Under the pieces are notes generated by a model. The model was not told where the DNA came from and did not search any database. It saw nothing but the letters and a program-made list of their open reading frames with translations. Of a stretch of DNA of 64,000 bases, positions 62,664 through 64,000 are shown piece after piece. Position 1 is the stretch's first letter, and each line of letters begins with the position of its first letter. The translations under genes and the position numbers were made by a program. This DNA is from Porticoccus hydrocarbonoclasticus MCTG13d (GTDB lineage: Bacteria; Pseudomonadota; Gammaproteobacteria; Pseudomonadales; Porticoccaceae): assembly GCF_000744735.1 (NCBI RefSeq), contig NZ_JQMM01000001.1:2170001-2234000 (forward strand), written 5' to 3'.

Positions 62664-63029
62664 TCAGGCTCCCCCGGTTTCACTAAGCTGCTGACAACCA
62701 ATACAAAGAACCGATTCAGGTTTTATCTCAAGCCGTCGGGTATCAATCAGCTCGCCGCATTGTTCACACCAACCGTATTCCCCGTCATCCAGTGACTGCA
62801 AGGCTTGCTCTACCGCCACCAAGCGCTTGCGATAAGCAGCTCTGCTGGCATGGGACATTTGCTGCTGTTGCAGTGCATCCATTCTAGATAACCTGCCGAC
62901 CATGGTTTGGTCGAGGGCCACGGTTCGACTCGCTTCTGTGGATATATTCAGCAACTCCCGAAGTTCGAGCCTCGAATGCTCCAACATATCCCTGAAATGA
63001 TCCAACTGTTTATCGGTTAACATCTGCAT
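62664..63029 (-). CDS. DksA/TraR-family C4 zinc-finger protein
   Basis: Small protein of 121 residues. A helical N-terminal half (LTDKQLDHFRDMLEHSRLELRELL) is followed by a coiled region and a TraR/DksA zinc finger with four cysteines in CEQCGELI and CIGCQQ. Such proteins bind RNA polymerase in the secondary channel or act as general stress regulators. The acidic DxxDxA tip of true DksA is not obvious, so this is a paralogue. ATG 63029 or 63023 is the likely start; GTG 63068 in the same frame would overlap the divergent methyltransferase gene. Confidence 0.82.
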   Translation of the reverse strand: MQMLTDKQLDHFRDMLEHSRLELRELLNISTEASRTVALDQTMVGRLSRMDALQQQQMSHASRAAYRKRLVAVEQALQSLDDGEYGWCEQCGELIDTRRLEIKPESVLCIGCQQLSETGGA

Positions 63030-63069
63030 AGGCTTATAATAAGGGTTTATCGATTCCCGGTTGCACACA

Positions 63070-63861
63070 ATGACACAGCATTATAATGCGCCCGCCCAAA
63101 GGGGCGAGTATCTCGAGCGGAAGCGTTTCTTTGACAAAATGCTCACCATCTATGGGCGCAAGCCGGTGCTCGAAGCACTCGAAGACCATAATCTTCCCTG
63201 TTACCGGCTCCACCTTGCCGAGTCCAATCAGACGGGAGGTATTATTGCCCAAATCATAAAACTGGCCGAAGCCCGGGGCGTGGAGATAAAATTCCACAGC
63301 CGTCAGGCCCTGTCGCGTATTTCTCGCAACGGCAAGCAGGATCAGGGCGTGGCAGCAGATCTGGCTTGTCCCAATCACCTCTTGCTGGAAGACTTTCTCG
63401 CCAAGCCACCAGCGAACAACTACAGCCTGATTGCGCTGGACGGCATCACCAACCCACAAAATCTCGGCATGATTATCCGCTCGGTTACCGCCAGCCCCTG
63501 CCACGGTCTACTGTTACCCGCCCAGGGTATTGCTGCCATTTCTCCGCTGGTCATAAAGGCCAGTGCGGGAACGCTGTTCAAAAGCAGGCTGATTCACTGC
63601 GACAACCTGGCAGAGGCGCTTGAGGCACTAAAGCAACAGGGCATCACCTGCTGCGCCCTGTCCTCTCACGGAGAAAAAACACTCACCGATTTCCGTCCGC
63701 AAACACCGGTCGTTTATGTGTTGGGTAATGAAACAGAAGGGGTTTCCAAAACCGTTAATGACTGCTGTACAGCCCACCTTCGGATTCCCATGCACAATGG
63801 CGTGGAATCATTGAATGTGGCAGTCACTGCAGCCCTGCTGGCTTTTCGGGAATCCTGTTGA
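63070..63861 (+). CDS. TrmH/SpoU-family RNA 2'-O-methyltransferase
   Basis: SPOUT methyltransferase of about 263 residues. An N-terminal SpoU substrate-binding-like domain (LTIYGRKPVLEALED, LAEARGVEIKFHSRQALSRIS) is followed by the trefoil-knot catalytic domain: IALDGITNPQNLGMIIRSV (motif 1), VYVLGNETEGVSKTV (motif 2) and LRIPMHNGVESLNVAVTAALLAF (motif 3). It 2'-O-methylates tRNA or rRNA; RlmB-like is closest by layout, but the specific target cannot be set. Start taken as ATG 63070; a TTG three codons earlier is possible. Confidence 0.85.
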   Translation: MTQHYNAPAQRGEYLERKRFFDKMLTIYGRKPVLEALEDHNLPCYRLHLAESNQTGGIIAQIIKLAEARGVEIKFHSRQALSRISRNGKQDQGVAADLACPNHLLLEDFLAKPPANNYSLIALDGITNPQNLGMIIRSVTASPCHGLLLPAQGIAAISPLVIKASAGTLFKSRLIHCDNLAEALEALKQQGITCCALSSHGEKTLTDFRPQTPVVYVLGNETEGVSKTVNDCCTAHLRIPMHNGVESLNVAVTAALLAFRESC

Positions 63862-63866
63862 GCCGA

Positions 63867-64000
63867 TCAACCTTCCCGGGAGTCATTAGGAAATGGTTGC
63901 CATAGATCGCTGAATTTAATGGCAACTAACGCCGTTACTACGGTCAATGCGCCCAGTGTACCAATGGCCGTCAGCACCCCCACGGAAGCAATGGCATGAC
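63867..64000 (-). CDS. C-terminal end of a membrane protein (runs off the right edge)
   Basis: Minus-strand frame open from the window edge to a TGA at 63869-63867, 44 codons visible. It encodes a hydrophobic helix (VGVLTAIGTLGALTVVTALVAI) followed by the short polar tail KFSDLWQPFPNDSREG. It converges with the TrmH-family gene at a spacing of five bases. Too little is visible to name the family. Confidence 0.55.
   Translation of the reverse strand, partial: HAIASVGVLTAIGTLGALTVVTALVAIKFSDLWQPFPNDSREG

Noticed and set aside
1-64000. CRISPR arrays, tRNA or rRNA genes, transposases, phage genes
   Set aside because: None seen: no regularly spaced repeats, no cloverleaf-like sequences recognised by eye, no transposase or integrase motifs in any credible reading frame.

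Overview
The window looks like a chromosome segment of a free-living, probably marine or aquatic, aerobic gammaproteobacterium of the Pseudomonadales/Cellvibrionales type (inference). The order gyrA-pheA-hisC-tyrA/aroA-cmk-rpsA-ihfB-lapA-lapB, with mtaD-ubiG-mupP-yciK running the other way from gyrA, is the Pseudomonas-like order, but serC and mtnA are missing from their usual places. The window also has a FadE-type acyl-CoA dehydrogenase and an ECF sigma/ChrR stress cluster. GC content is moderate. I see no rRNA, tRNA, CRISPR array, insertion sequence or phage genes.

Layout. 1-298: start of a secreted, PEP-CTERM-like protein behind a sigma54-like promoter. 595-3634: sulfide oxidation genes (persulfide dioxygenase-rhodanese fusion, sulfide:quinone oxidoreductase), followed by a cytosine-deaminase-like gene. 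3827-7962: RND efflux adaptor and pump. 8211-11740: BioC-like methyltransferase, MBOAT acyltransferase and SGNH-like partner. 11983-14388: fadE. 14539-26368: a large light/singlet-oxygen stress regulon. At its centre are an ECF11-type sigma factor and its zinc anti-sigma factor ChrR, with photolyase, a Cfa-like lipid methyltransferase, amine-oxidase-like flavoproteins, a glutathione peroxidase and several DUF proteins. Four sites with the same TGATCY-N18-TA architecture stand in front of its transcription units. 26435-39012: comEA, pyrF, lapBA, ihfB, rpsA, cmk, tyrA/aroA, hisC, pheA, gyrA. 39189-42702: mtaD, ubiG, mupP, yciK. 42722-45035: acyltransferase plus epimerase. 45053-48169: rluB, scpB, scpA, yciO.

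48296-59316 is the most unusual part. It is an apparently single operon, read on the minus strand, in which all gaps are 36 bp or less. It encodes a ThDP-dependent acetolactate-synthase-like enzyme, two small citrate-synthase-fold proteins that lack the classical catalytic residues, a TonB-dependent receptor, a periplasmic ABC-type substrate-binding protein without permease, and a 1487-residue hybrid histidine kinase carrying three receiver domains, an HPt domain, GGDEF and EAL. Uptake, metabolism and c-di-GMP signalling for one unknown compound may be coupled here. The block sits between yciO and yciI-type genes, a context that is otherwise housekeeping.

59541-63861: VC0807-type membrane protein, YciI, SH3-domain protein, periplasmic cyclophilin, a PdxJ that looks Bacteroidota-like, a DksA/TraR-type zinc protein, and a TrmH-type RNA methyltransferase. 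The right edge cuts a membrane protein on the minus strand.

Gene assignments come from reading motifs and family memory; no database search was run.
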